64,000 nucleotides of DNA, from NCBI RefSeq assembly GCF_914767665.1, contig NC_059506.1, positions 806,001 to 870,000 on the forward strand, in the 5' to 3' direction. The notes under the pieces were generated by a model. It made no database searches, was not told where the DNA came from, and was given only the letters and a program-made list of their open reading frames with translations. The stretch is from Harmonia axyridis. Lineage: Eukaryota; Arthropoda; Insecta; Coleoptera; Coccinellidae. Shown here one piece after another: positions 46,738 to 58,600 of this stretch (position 1 is its first letter; each line of letters opens with the position of its first letter). The translations under genes were made by a program, and so were the position numbers.

Positions 46738-47684
46738 CAGGGTGTTTCAAATGAAGTCGGCACCATTGCTAACTCCGTTATTATTGATGCTACGATGTCG
46801 GTTAAATGGACAAACTGGTAGCATTTTTAGTGGTCTTCTCGATGCCGAAAACAAACAAAAATTTACAGTCGCGTTGCCAAATATTTCATGAAATGATATT
46901 TTTTTCAATGGAACACCCTATATTTTTTCATGCATTTCGATTCGTAATAACATTCTCAACAACAAAGCTCATATCACCTTTCTTCCTAAAGTGGAAAATG
47001 AGCGACTTATTTTGAAATATTCTTCTTTCACAAGTACAAAAAATTTATTTGTTTTGGCGAATAAACCTCATGATTGTCCAAACAACCATTTTTTGTTCTT
47101 ATACGAATGAAATATTTTGTTAATTATAGCAAAATAAGACAGTAAAAAGAAAAAAGTGCGCTGTGATGTGAACTCGTGAAACCCGTGATCATCATGTAGC
47201 ACCACTCAATCGACACCACTAAGCTATTTGATATTAAAATACAAAACGATAATTTTCATCTTAAAGCCATTCCGCCAGCCGCATTCATTTTGTGAATCAA
47301 TGGTGTCAATAGAAGGGCTTAAATATGTGTTCAACAAGAAGGCGGTGTTTTTGACCATTTACTCGATATTTTATAGCGCTTTATCAAATCAGTTTGTTAT
47401 ACATGTTTCCTATTAATACAACTGACTTATTTTCACCTTTACGAAAAAAAGTCAAATGAGCTTTGTTGTTGAAAATGTTATTACGAATCGAAATGCATGA
47501 AAAAATATAGGGTGTTCCATTGAAAAAAATATAATTTTATAAAATATTGCGACTGTCAATTTTTTGTTTGTTTTCGGCATCGAGAAGACCACTAAAAATG
47601 CTACTAGTTTGCCCATTTAACCGACATCGTAGCATCAATAATAACGGACTTAGCAATGGTGCCGACTTAATTTGAAACACCCTG
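46738..47684. mobile_element. Foldback element, arms about 320 bases
   Basis: The ends CAGGGTGTTTCAAATGAAGT and their inverted copy are flanked by TA on each side. Arms (46738-47060 and 47370-47684) share TAGCATCAATAATAACGG and a GGGTGTTCCATTGAAAAAAA segment. The centre is non-coding. Confidence 0.88.
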
Positions 47685-47689
47685 TATAT

Positions 47690-47920
47690 TCAACTTTGAA
47701 ATTTCGCATGGGAAACCCTGTTTCCCTGTTATTTCAGATTTGTACTTTACGGTAAAAAATACAATTGTTTTGTACGAACAATTTTTCACGAATCGCCACA
47801 GGTGGCTCTGTAATCGACAATAATGTAGCTGTCCCATAATATTATTCACATGAAATTGTAGTCGTAAATTGTCCAACAATTCTGTGAAACAATGGAAAAC
47901 GTTCTGCGAATGAAGATTAA
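47690..47920. repeat. Dispersed repeat (family R3)
   Basis: Contains GGAAACCCTGTTTCCCTG and a part with TGAAACAATGGAAAACGTTC. Related sequence is at 12890-13320 and 57175-57440, plus a piece at 56230-56370. Confidence 0.55.
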
Positions 47921-49349
47921 CAACTGAAGGTGTTCTCAATGATAATTATTTTTATCAGAATTATGCATGCATATGTTATCCACTTTCAACGTTTTTCTTC
48001 AATACAGATGTTTTTTCCCAGCAGAAATAAAAAAAGATGAGATTATCAGATTTTGAATGTATTGGCTCCATTCTGAAATCAGTTGTTCTCGATCAATTCT
48101 AGTGATCAATAGTTTTTCTTTCGTTTGATTTTCTACACTCGATCGCTATGCAACGCGAAACACGCAATTTAACCCAAGAGGAATGTGCCCAAACGGTAGT
48201 TTTGCGAGAAGAAGGGTGGACATACACAAGAATTGCAGAAAGGTTTGGAGTTTCCCATACAAGTGTGTCCAGAATGTTGCAGCGAATCAGGGAGACAGGT
48301 ATGAATGTCCGAAAACCAGGACAGGGTAGACCACGGGTAATAACTGCCATTCAAGAACGTTACTTGAGAGTTTCTTCGTTGAGACAACGGTTTGCAACCG
48401 CTCGCCTCCTTCAAGATCAGCTTGAGCAAACTCATGGGGTGCAAATTAGCACTCAGACAATAAGAAATCGCCTCAGAGAATATGATTTAAAGCCTCGTGT
48501 TGCGGCAAGAGGCCCAGCTCTTACCCCAGCCCATCGAAGGGCGCGTTTGGATTTTGGGAGAGAGCATATACATTGGAAAGAAGCTGATTGGGAAAGAGTT
48601 CTCTTCACAGATGACTCTAGATTCTGCCTCTACCATTGTGATCGACGTTCCCTTGTATACAGACGTCCACATGAAAGATATGCTCAGTGCAATTTCCTGA
48701 ATACTACTGATTTCGGGGGAGGATCGATTATGGTATGGGGTGGAATATCTTTGACTGCTCGCACAGACCTAGTGGTCGTTGATAATGGAGCTATGAATGC
48801 TGATAGGTATATAAGGAACATTTTTGAAGAGCATGTAGTGCCATTTGCCCCATACATTGGTGAAAATTTCATTTTTATGGACGATAATGCCAGACCCCAT
48901 CGTGCGCGCATCGTTCAGGATTCAGGAGTACCTTGAAGAGGTTGAAGTCTCTCGAATGGAATGGCCAGCAAGAAGTCCAGATCTCAATCCGATTGAGCAG
49001 GTTAATGACTTAGGAATCCAACTCAGAGAAATCTGGGAAGGATTAGATCAGAACATTTTAAGATCACTCATTTTGAGTATGAACCGTCGTTGTCGAGCTG
49101 TAATTAACGCAAGGGGTGGAAATACCAAGTATTAAATCACTTATCAGCATTCCAGTATTTTGAAAATTGTTTATTTCTCTTCTTTCACATAAGATTCGGT
49201 GAAATCCTGAATTTTATTCCATTTAATGTGTCTTGTTTCGTTCAAAACCTTCCCGAGAGAACATAAAAAATAAGTTATAAAGTCAATGTAGAGTTAACTT
49301 TCATTAAAATTGAGATTTTCAGAATGTGCGTTAATTTTTTTGCGCAATG
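47921..49349 (+). mobile_element. Tc1-like transposon (family T2, copy 2)
   Basis: The right end keeps the inverted repeat (GTTAATTTTTTTGCGCAATG) followed by TA. The left outer end is missing: homology with copy 1 begins only at CAACTGAAGGTGTTCTCAAT and the first ~50 bases, including the terminal repeat, are replaced by repeat R3. It cannot be moved as a whole without the left end. Confidence 0.9.
48148..49135 (+). pseudogene. Tc1-like transposase (T2 copy 2), one frameshift and a deletion
   Basis: The first frame (48148-48936, 262 residues) covers the helix-turn-helix part (NLTQEECAQTVVLREEGWTY, RIAERFGVSHTSVSRMLQR), GRPR, a second helix-turn-helix region, and the first two catalytic residues: Asp155 in VLFTDDSRFC and Asp246 in FIFMDDNARPHRAR. 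A seven-base insertion near 48920 (a near-tandem repeat of TTCAGGA) then shifts the frame. The rest (to 49135) has SRMEWPARSPDLNPIEQV with the third acidic residue of DD34E, followed by an in-frame loss of 18 codons present in copy 1. The copy is more complete than copy 1 at the N-terminus, less so at the C-terminus. Not functional. Confidence 0.92.
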
Positions 49350-49680
49350 TATTTATTAATGGGAAGCATTTTGAACTAAAGGTAGAGTTCGACTAAGTGA
49401 AATTTCAAGTAGTGATCAGAATTAGTGATAAACCAATCCGTATCGAGGAACCACCCTCACAAAAAGCTCTGTTGAACGCCTAGCGCGTATTAACAAGAAC
49501 ACCGAAATAACTCCAATGGAAAACATGACGTCTTTGACGGTGAACTGGAATTAAATTACTGAGTTCCAAGCTCCAACTGAAGCAAAACCTCCAAAACCAG
49601 ATAAAATTAGATCTACAAAAGTGACGAATTCATTTGGGGTACTGGAACCCGAATCAGAAATGGAAGTTGAAATTTCGGCC

Positions 49681-50842
49681 CAGGGCCCTCGCAACCGCGC
49701 GTGCAACGCGTGCACCGCACGCGGGCGTCACTCTAAAACGGCGCCAAAACCTCTTATAGACCTCATGAAGAACCGATGGACCAAAGGTTTTCGAAAAAGA
49801 TTCTTTCAAATTTTTTTAACAATTTTTTTTTCCAAACTTCTTTCTTGCAAGTTTCCGAACGTCGCAATCGGTATGAAATAGCCAGATATTGGTTTACAAA
49901 AACGCATACTCGATGCTAATCCTAGGGCATTTTTTGCGCCATGTGCTGCACACAGCTTAAATTTAACTGAAAATGCTGCTAAGGTTTTAAATGAAACAGT
50001 GGACTCTTTTGATATTGTACAAGAACTTTATATATATTTCTCTTCATACACAAAAAAATTGGAATGTTATAAAAAAGCATGATCCTCAGTTACATCTAAA
50101 ACCCCCAAGTGATACTAGATGGTTAAGTAGAATTGATGCTAAAGTTTCATTTTATTCAAATATGTGAAAGCCTCTTAGAAATAGCAGAAAATGATACTTT
50201 TAACATAGAAACTAGACATAAAGCAAGTTCTCTTTTGTTAAATATTCATTCTTTTAAATTTATTTGAAGTATAATAATTTCTTATGATGTTTCATTCCAG
50301 ATTAATATTGTAAGCAAAATGATGCAAAGTGTAGCGATTGACATTAAAGTGTGCCAAAACTATTTGAATAATTTAGTTGATCATTTCAAAAATTATAGGG
50401 ATGATAATGTTCTCGAGGAAAAACTTGCGCAAGCTGGAAAACTAGCGGCTGCTCTTGAGATAGATCAAGGTTTTTCTCTATTATATACTGTAAGACGAAA
50501 GTATAAAGCAAAATTGTTGGATTATGAACAGACGAATGAGGCACCTCAAGATCCAAAAATCGCTTTTAAAATAAATTTCTTTTTGAAAATAATTGATCAA
50601 ACACTAAGTTCCTTAAATAGTAGATTTGATATGATATCTGATTACGATAACGTTTTTTGTTTCATTTGAGATATTCTTAAATTGAATGATAAATATCTAT
50701 TCAAAAATAATTTCTACACTAAATTCTCTACAAAACAAAAAAAAATCCGATTATCCAGCAGTGATTTTCTCTACCTCCCCCCTTTAAGGCGCGCCAAAAT
50801 ATGTTCCGCACGCGGGCGTTGATGTCCCTTGCGGGGGCCCTG
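49681..50842 (+). mobile_element. hAT-type transposon with 8-base target duplication
   Basis: The termini CAGGGCCCTCGCA and inverted TGCGGGGGCCCTG are flanked by TTTCGGCC (49673-49680) and TCTCGGCC (50843-50850), an 8-base duplication with one mismatch, diagnostic of hAT. GC-rich subterminal blocks (CACGCGGGCGT) occur in direct orientation near both ends. It contains a decayed transposase. Confidence 0.9.
49890..50669 (+). pseudogene. hAT transposase, C-terminal half, degenerate
   Basis: Frame pieces read FFAPCAAHSLNLTENAAKVL (the conserved CxxHxLNL motif), then LKPPSDTRWLSRIDAK (the TRW motif), then a 116-residue open frame (50319-50669) with a C-terminal region ending near LNSRFDMISDYDNVFCFI. 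Stops or shifts separate them, and the N-terminal zinc finger and first catalytic part are missing. It resembles the ZMYM-type hAT transposases found widely in insects. Non-functional. Confidence 0.85.
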
Positions 50843-51054
50843 TCTCGGCCTCAGTTCCAGCCTCAAAAATAATCCAAACTCCGCTAGTGAAAAAGTGTCC
50901 ACCAGCGATTATCACACAAAAAATTGACTCTTATACCAAATTTCACCAGAAATTGAAATTACTAATGAACAATAAATATACACTGTGTCCGTAAAGTATG
51001 GAACAAATTCATTTTCAGCTAAACAGACCATTTTAAGAAATAATCCTGAAACAC

Positions 51055-51767
51055 GTCGATTTTTTATTTTAATTCACCGTATTTTAAAATAATAATCTAT
51101 TATACAGGGTGAATTACTTTCGAGTAATGACGTCACCGTCATTTTTTTATGAATGGAACACACCCATTTTGTCTCCATCTCAATCAATGTTGATTCCAAT
51201 TGGTACAAGGTGGACAAAAAAATAATAGTTTTGTGTGTGCTCATAAAGTAACGCGTAACATTCTTTATTAGTTGAATTAACAATATTATCAAAAATACTT
51301 ATCGTCTAGCGGCAACAAACAAATATTGACATTTCACAAAAAACTAGACGACTATGTTTTTTTTTAAATTGAATAGAAATAATTTCTTTCATATTCTGTC
51401 TGTTAGACCACAAGTACCAAACATGTTTGGAAACAGCTCATTTTTATTAATCTAAAAATGTAACACACTACAGGGTGTTACATTCAAATCAATTGCCGCT
51501 AGACAATAAGTATTTTTGATTATATTGTTAATTTAACTAATAAAGAATGTTACGCGTTACTTTATGAGCACACACACAAAACTATTTTACTTTTGTCCAT
51601 CCTGTACCAATTGGAAGCAACATGTGAAACATTTTTGAAATCAGCTCAGCTAGAGTAATCGGAAAATTGAGACAAAATGACGGTGACGTCTTTACTTGAA
51701 AGTAATTCACCCTGTATATTAGATTATTATTTTAAAATACGGTGAATTAAAATAAAAAATCGACATA
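51055..51767. mobile_element. Foldback element with extended flanking inverted repeat
   Basis: The inner element 51105-51714 has CAGGGTGAATTACTTTCGAG ends and TA borders. The complementarity goes on outside it (51055-51104 with 51715-51767, sharing AAATAAAAAATCGAC), so either the true ends are further out or the insertion was into an older palindrome. The arms contain GACGTCACCGTCATTTT and TACGCGTTACTTTATGAGC. Confidence 0.8.
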
Positions 51768-52540
51768 ATTTCGTGGATTGCCAATGGTATTACCAACAAA
51801 GTTAACGACCTGGAAATCTTGACTAATAAAATAAAATCGAAGATTATTTGCATACAAGAATCTAGACTAAATAAACGGAAACCTAAAATGTCAAATTTCT
51901 ACTTCATAAATAAACCCAAAACAACCAGTTGAGGGCTCTTAATTTATTACAAGGTATATCTCAAACCAATTGAAATTCCAACCCACACTGTAATCTTTGA
52001 GTCACAGGCTATTCAAATTGAAAATATGACCATCATAAATTTTTATGAAGGTCATCAAACACTCATGGATACCTCAGAAATTGACTATCTCATGAGCCTA
52101 GGTAGCAAAGTAATAATAGCGGGCGATTTCAACAATAGAAACCCTTGGAATTGTACTAACTCTAACCATGATGGCACCATCATTAGGGATTACTTACACA
52201 AAACAAATTTCATGTTAAACTTCCTGAGAATCTCTTTCACTTATTATCGGACCCATCAAAGTTAACCCTCTACCTACAATTGACTTGATGTTAACAATCA
52301 TATCTGAATCCATGAATCCAAACCAGGCTAACAAATATATTCAAAACCATCTGAATCAGCTTGACAAATATTACAATAAATGGAAAACCAAAATAAATAC
52401 GAACAAAACCACCCTTACTAAAAACACACTAAAACGAAAAATACCTCCAATTACAAATAAAATAATGCTAAACGGAAATATAATCAGCTCACAAAATTCA
52501 GTCAAATACTTGGATAAAAAACTAACTAAACTTGTATGAA
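51766..52540 (+). pseudogene. Jockey-like LINE ORF2 relic (endonuclease plus RT piece)
   Basis: The first part has FVDCQW-like text in one frame and SWIANGITNKVNDLEILTNK with IICIQESRLN (the endonuclease Q-E motif) in another. Then KVIIAGDFNNRNPWNC (the GDFN active-site box) in 52026-52265. A jump then leads to 52285-52539 with QLDKYYNKWKTKINTNKT and ISSQNSVKYLDKKL, the late reverse transcriptase region. The middle of ORF2 is deleted. Dead copy. Confidence 0.85.
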
Positions 52541-53187
52541 CATATAAGCAGTATATTCCAAAAAGTTTATATAATACTTCTTAACATTTTCCCATTAATA
52601 ATTTAATTTAAATTTATAATAATAATAATTTAATTTGAAAAAATACATCAATCGGAAATATTGAGACCATCCAGGAAATAATACACAACCAAACACATAA
52701 ATTTTTCAATTACTCATCCAAAAAATTGGAAAAAGCTAATTACCTGGGCACGACAACTACGCAAAATACTAATATCAAAATAAAGCATAAACTTACTCAT
52801 CATATCACATTGATATGACTTTATTCCTTTTCCATTTACCCACCCTAAATCCACCTGAGACGTATATGTGTTTTTTTTTTTGGTTCAACATACCTATAGA
52901 AAAATTTTTTACTTCGCTCACATCAATGTAAATAATTGTAAATAAATCAAAACTTCTCTTCATTAAATATGATCACAGATTAGGTGCTAATTATAATAAT
53001 TATAATTTGAACAAATATATCATGAATGTTTCCCCTGTAAATAGCCATGTATATATAGTTATATAATAAAAATGCAGAATATGCAAAAATATGTGTTTTG
53101 TTTTTGGTTGGTTTGAACCAAAAACAAATAATTTTGCTATTTTAACATGATTATTGACAGTACATAATATCGGTCTATTCCTTCACA

Positions 53188-53217
53188 ACGTTTCGGTCTT
53201 TTTTAGACTTTATTCAG
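53188..53217 (-). other. Hammerhead-like motif
   Basis: On the minus strand CTGAATA, then AAGTCT-AAAA-AAGAC stem, then GAAACGTTG. Similar to those at 23590 and 60119. Confidence 0.35.
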
Positions 53218-53417
53218 AATAAAAACAAGTTACAATCAGTGACACATGAAATGGTAGAAAACAGAATATATGTGCCCTAAAATGATCACATAATTTTTAA
53301 AAAAACATTGAATATATGTATAGGAATATGGCAACATATGAATTCAATTCTCATAAACTGAAAATGTAAAATAGAACATGAAAAGACTACACTATGTCGT
53401 CCAACATCAAAACGGAT

Positions 53418-53533
53418 CAAGCTAGACACCGATATGAGAAAAAAAACAGAACAAGAAATCAAAAAGTAGAGAGATAATCAGTACGCACTGTCAGAATAAT
53501 TCTTGTTCTGTTTTTTTCCATACCGGTGTCTAA
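53418..53533. repeat. Short inverted repeat
   Basis: CTAGACACCGATATGAGAAA with AGAACAAGAA pairs with TTCTTGTTCTG and CCATACCGGTGTCTAAT. Confidence 0.6.
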
Positions 53534-54899
53534 TTCAATATTATTTTCATATATGGTGTTAAAAAACAAAGATATAGGCCAAAGTTACAATTTTTTTCAA
53601 TAAAACACCCTCTATATGAATTAAAAAAATGGAATGATAAACTCAAATAATGATGAGTTTTTCATATCACCTCATAACTTAGAAGCACCACTTATGAGGA
53701 AATGGCAAAAAATTATAATAATATAGAAATATAAGAATTGGCCTGCGAGAACACCAGATTTAATATCTTCGAATTTTTTTCATGGGCTTATATCATAAGC
53801 CTTTTATATGAGAGTTTCGTAAAAAAATTCTCAGGACATGAAACGAGGAATAGAAAACGCGTTTGCTTATATTACTCCTCAAGTATAATAATAATGATAA
53901 TGAAGAGAGTTTATTGTCAGTTTTTTACAACTATCTAACAACTCTAAAAAAAACTGTGAGTTATTTACACTGAGAGGTGCTAACTGTATACAGCTGTTTG
54001 AAAATAAAAAATCATATTCTCAACGGTAAGGCACTAATTCAAAAAATACTTCTAGAATTTCGATTACAGTTTATCATAAACTAACTAAAAAATTCTATAT
54101 TGAGTATTAATAAAAACTCTTTTCCTGAACAAATTTGTTTATGCATCGAAAAGATGGAAGATCATTCGAGAATTCATGTAGATTTTTTAATAAATTGATT
54201 CGTGTGACATTTGTTGTTTTTTCGTTTTTGTTTGTCTAATTTATATATTTATTTTTTGTTTCAGTTTTTGAGTATATGTAAGATAACTATTCAACTATTT
54301 TGGTATGTAGGTACCAATTTAAAATAGGTTCTCTGTTCTTTTTCATTGAATAAAATAACTAGTTTCTGCTTTAATGAATCAAGAATTGAATATTCTTCGT
54401 TTTCCGAAAAATACTCCGTATTCTTAAATGATGTCTCCATTATCTTGAGAACTTGAATGAGTTCTTCAAATATTAACAATTTTTTTAACCCTTAGCCTTA
54501 CCATAATAATACATGCCCATAATCAGTTCCATAATGAGATCCATTTGATAGAAAACCCATCATTTTTCAATCAAGCATACTGTGCATTTGATATATTGAT
54601 GTTTCTCCTAGACTCTATCTATCTATCATATCTAATTGTTTCATTTGTCAAAATCAGTAGGTATTAAATTTTCATAGAATATAGCTTAACTATAATAATA
54701 TTATCGAAATGTCTGTTATCAGCGATATAGACTTACCATATCGAAGAAAGCACAAAATGCAGTACAAAATATTTTGTGTATGAGTGTACGAAAAACTATA
54801 TCGATATTCAATGGATTGGAAAAATATAAATAATATTTATAGTTCTACACTAATTATAGTGAGTAATTATACTCACTTCAAATGTTCAACGCAATAGAA

Positions 54900-55161
54900 A
54901 AATGGGAAATAAAACAACTGCTATATTTATGGACATTCAAAAAGCTTTCGACAGTGTCTGGCACGTCTGTCTGATCTCGAAAATTTTCCATCTAAAGTGC
55001 CTCATTTATTTAATGAATATTATAAACAATTTCCTTCTAAACAGAAAATTACAAGTACGGGTCAAAGGTGAAATCTCAGAAGAATTTACAATAGCACAAG
55101 GAATACCACAAGGCTCACCACTCTCTTCTCTACTCTACAATTTGTTCTGCAGTGACATGTA
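54900..55161 (+). pseudogene. Non-LTR reverse transcriptase fragment (motifs A and B)
   Basis: The open frame has FMDIQKAFDSVWHVCLISKI (motif A with the first catalytic Asp) and IAQGIPQGSPLSSLLYNLF (motif B), typical of Jockey-type elements. It is cut off at the foldback element that starts at 55162, before the FADD box. Confidence 0.85.
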
Positions 55162-57145
55162 CAGTGCATCCCATTTTGGGTGAGACTGCCAGGTTTCTCG
55201 CTTGTTATGTAAGATAGAGCCTTGCGGTTTTCACGTTCCTGTCCTACTTTTTCGTGAAACTTAAGTTGGTCTAATCAGATTTTGCATAACTGTTTCCGTT
55301 CAAAAGATACAGGGCGATTTTGGAAATTGATACTTTTCGGACCCCTCCTTTATCTCCGAAGTTATTAGGAATAATGCTGAGGTAAAAACTACGTCTGATT
55401 CAGAATTCTGCGTAGAATCCAGTGGCGTACTCAATTTTTTTTTTCGGGGTATGGTTTTGAAGATTCAATACAAACCTATATTTTTTTTAATGGAACACCC
55501 TATATATCATTACTTCGTTGAATTCGTTATTTTTTTCCCTTCAAAATGATATATGATACTATATAGGTAGGATGCTCAGAAATGTTAAAAAATACTAAAA
55601 CATCAAATAATGATGATTTTTTGTTAATGAGCAATGGATTTCCCATATGAAAAAAAGGATCAATTGGATAATTTTCATTTGTGATTTTTATTTATAGTAG
55701 AGTAAGCAAACAAATATAATACACTCATCACTAACATGAAAAACAAAACGTAGGTACCTACCTAATAGCAACAAATGAATAACACAAAAATTCATAAACA
55801 TTGCATAATATCTTTCAGATTAAACTGTTCAAATTGCTGTCCATTTTCCCTAATACATAAAATATACTACAGTAAAAGACATAACAGTCCCGAATAACTT
55901 CGTGCATCAACAGAGGCAGTTTTCCAGGATTTACAAAACCGCCCTTTTATAATATTAAATGCACTCAGGCGTATTGAAAAATTTTGTCAATTATGTATTA
56001 GAGAAAAATGGACAGTAATTTGAACAGTTTAATCTGTAAGATTTTCAATTATGCAATGTTTATGAATTTTTGTATTATTTATTTGTTGCTATTAGGTAGG
56101 TACCGACGTTTTGTTTTTCAGAATCATTTTACAGAAAAAATGTTTAGATGATTTTGAAGATAAGTTTACTTATGCCAGATATGCACTTTTTTCTTTTTTC
56201 AATTCTCCCTTATGTGGGGTATGGCGGTCAAATTTTCAATTTCAAATGGAAACACCTGTTTTTATTGCAGATTCCTATTCTATGTCAAAAAAAAAACGAA
56301 AGTATTGGACGAACAATTTTTCGCGAATCGATACTGTATTCGAGTTTAAATTTTCCATCTAACCGTTCTGAGCGTACAGTGCATCCCATTTTGGGTGAGA
56401 CAGCCAGGTTTCTCGGATAGAGCCTTGGGGTTTTCACGTTCCTGTCCTACTTTTTCGTGAAACTCAAGTTGGTCTAATCAGATTTTGGATAACTGCTTCC
56501 GTTCAAGAGATACAGGGTGATTTTGGAAATTGATACTTTTCGGACCCCTTCTTTATCTCCGAAATTATTAGAAATAGCCATAATAACAACAAGGATGTTT
56601 GTGTCATCAATGACCTACTACTTTTAAAAATCGAAAGTAATAATCCTCTTATTGAAACATAGAAAATCCATGGCCCATTTACAAAAAAATCATCATTATT
56701 TGACGTTTTAGTGTTTTTTTAACATTTCCGAACATCCTACCTATATAGTATCATATATCATTTTGAAGGAAAAAAAATTACGAATCCAACGAAGTAATAA
56801 TCTATAGGGTGTTCCATTCAAAAAAATATAGGTTTGTGTTGAATCTTCAAAACCTTACCCCGAAAAAAAAATTGAGTACGCCACTGGATTTCTACGCAGA
56901 ATTCTGATTCAGATGTAGTTTTTACCTCAGCAATATTTCTACTAACTTCGGAGATAAAGGAGGGGTCCGAAAAGTATCAATTTCCAAAATCACCCTGTAT
57001 CTCTTGAACGGAAACAGTTATGCAAAATCTGATTAGACCAACTTGAGTTTGAAGAAAAAGTAGGACAGGAACGTGAAAACCGCAAGGCTCATTCTTAAAT
57101 AACAAGCGAGAAACCTGGCTGTCTCAACCAAAATGGGATGCACTG
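55162..57145. mobile_element. Foldback element with nested insertions
   Basis: The ends CAGTGCATCCCATTTTGGGT and inverted copy are TA-flanked. Outer arms are about 490 bases (55162-55650 and 56640-57145). Inside lie another inverted pair (55733-55850 with 56000-56124, sharing TACCTACCTAATAGCAACAA) and a third, direct copy of the left end starting at 56377. The third copy suggests that an element of the same family landed inside the first, or that the left end was duplicated. Confidence 0.85.
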
Positions 57146-57174
57146 TACTCGTTCCATCAATAATTCACATGAAA

Positions 57175-57486
57175 TTCCAACGTTTTCTGCTGAATTTTTT
57201 TTTTCATTGCATGTACCATCATTGATCATTCGAAAATGGCGAAATTATTCGCTTTTGGTTCAAAATAAAATTTGAACTCTATTACAGAGCCATCTGTGAC
57301 GATTCGTGCAAAATTGTTCGTACAACGTACAAAACTTTTGTATTTTTTCGGTAGAATACGAATCTTAATAAAAAAACAGGTGTTCCTATTTGAAATTCCA
57401 AAGTTGATCCTCGTGCCCTCATAAGGGGAAATTAAATGGAAGAGGTTCTGGCATGAGTGAGTAGGACTGGCGATTAACCTTCCATT
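57175..57486. repeat. Dispersed repeat (family R3, inverted)
   Basis: Related to 47690-47920 in opposite orientation, including TGAACTCTATTACAGAGCCA and a part with ATTCGTGCAAAATTGTTCG. Confidence 0.5.
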
Positions 57487-57968
57487 GGAAACATTTTTTT
57501 GTAATATGTTTTCTTTTCGATATTTTTGAATGATTCAGTTCAAAAAAATCCTCTCCTTATATATTCCATAAAACACTTTTTATTTCATACATTGCGCTCG
57601 AGAAATACACAATTTCTTTTAGACCTTCGTCAGTTATTTTTTCCAATAAAAGGCAAATAACGAGAACTACTCAAGATTAGCTTAGGAAATATACACCAAA
57701 TGATCATATGTATTAAGAGATACCTCTAAATAAACGATAAAATGAAAAATACAGCATGATTTTTCATTTTGTTGAAGGTCTTCACAATTTGAAGTTCCTA
57801 GTTACTTCAATTCCAAAGTTACCCTATATAAGAATGGCCGGACGAAAGGACAGAATCACATTTTAGGACAAATGCGTCATCATCAGTGAGTCGAACAATA
57901 TCGTTTGAGACCCTTAATTTCATTAAAAGGTTTTCTATTTTCTACATCTCGTAGAGAATTGAAACAAG

Positions 57969-58080
57969 AAAGTAAAGCGTAACAAGGTTTTTATTTTAAC
58001 TTAGACAATATTATTTACAAATCGAAAGTAAAGCGTAACAAGGATTTTATTTTAACTTAGACAATATTATTTACAAATCG
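57969..58080. repeat. Tandem duplication, 56-base unit, two copies
   Basis: The unit with AAAGTAAAGCGTAACAAGG and TTAGACAATATTATTTAC occurs twice here but once in block 1 (about 40210-40265). Confidence 0.88.
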
Positions 58081-58234
58081 AAAACTCAACATGATAAAAA
58101 TAATCGATAAATAAAAATTGAAAGATTAGAAAATATACACTTGGAATTGAAGTCAATGAAATAACAATAAACTTTGAAAGACTACCGTTAAAATGAAACC
58201 ATCTTATCTATTTCGATTAATTACAATTTTTCTT

Positions 58235-58600
58235 TTTCTTTTTTTATAATAATAGTTTATTGATCCTTTTAGACAAACAAGGTATGTATAAGACAAATGC
58301 AAAAATAATAACAATTCAGACATTTTCTAAGCTATCATTATAGTACTCATTAACACTATAAAAACACTTCTTTAGAAGTAAAAACTAAACAAATTTCTTA
58401 AATTTAAATAAATTGAGCGACTTAATGTTACTAGGTAGATGGTTAAATAACTATAATACACTGGTACTTAGGTGACATTTCAAATTTTGATGTCTTATGT
58501 TTGGGAATTGACAATATTTTCTTATTCCTAGTGTTATGGGAATGGAAGCTTGACAATTTCACAAAACTTTCCTCATTTTTCTTTGCAAGAACCCAACATC
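58235..58600 (-). mobile_element. 5'-truncated non-LTR retrotransposon 3' end
   Basis: On the minus strand it reads NEESFVKLSSFHSHNTRNKK and PKHKTSKFEMSPKYQCIIV, the C-terminal signature of a reverse transcriptase ORF. Then come an untranslated part with AATAAA and a poly-A tail that appears as the T run at about 58240. Block 1 lacks it. It sits at the 3' end of ankyrin gene 2 and alters that protein's C-terminus. Confidence 0.85.

Larger units (their letters stand above)
49440..50998 (+). pseudogene. LINE ORF1 (gag-like) fragment split by a hAT element
   Basis: Joining the sequence left of 49681 to that right of 50851 gives one open stretch. It contains FQAPTEAKPPKPDKIRSTKV and LEPESEMEVEIS on the left, and KKCPPAIITQKIDSYTKFHQ on the right. 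The PPAII..KI..Y.KF pattern is like the start of the nucleic-acid-binding part of Jockey-type ORF1. The call is tentative. A Jockey-like ORF2 fragment follows at 51766. Confidence 0.55.
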
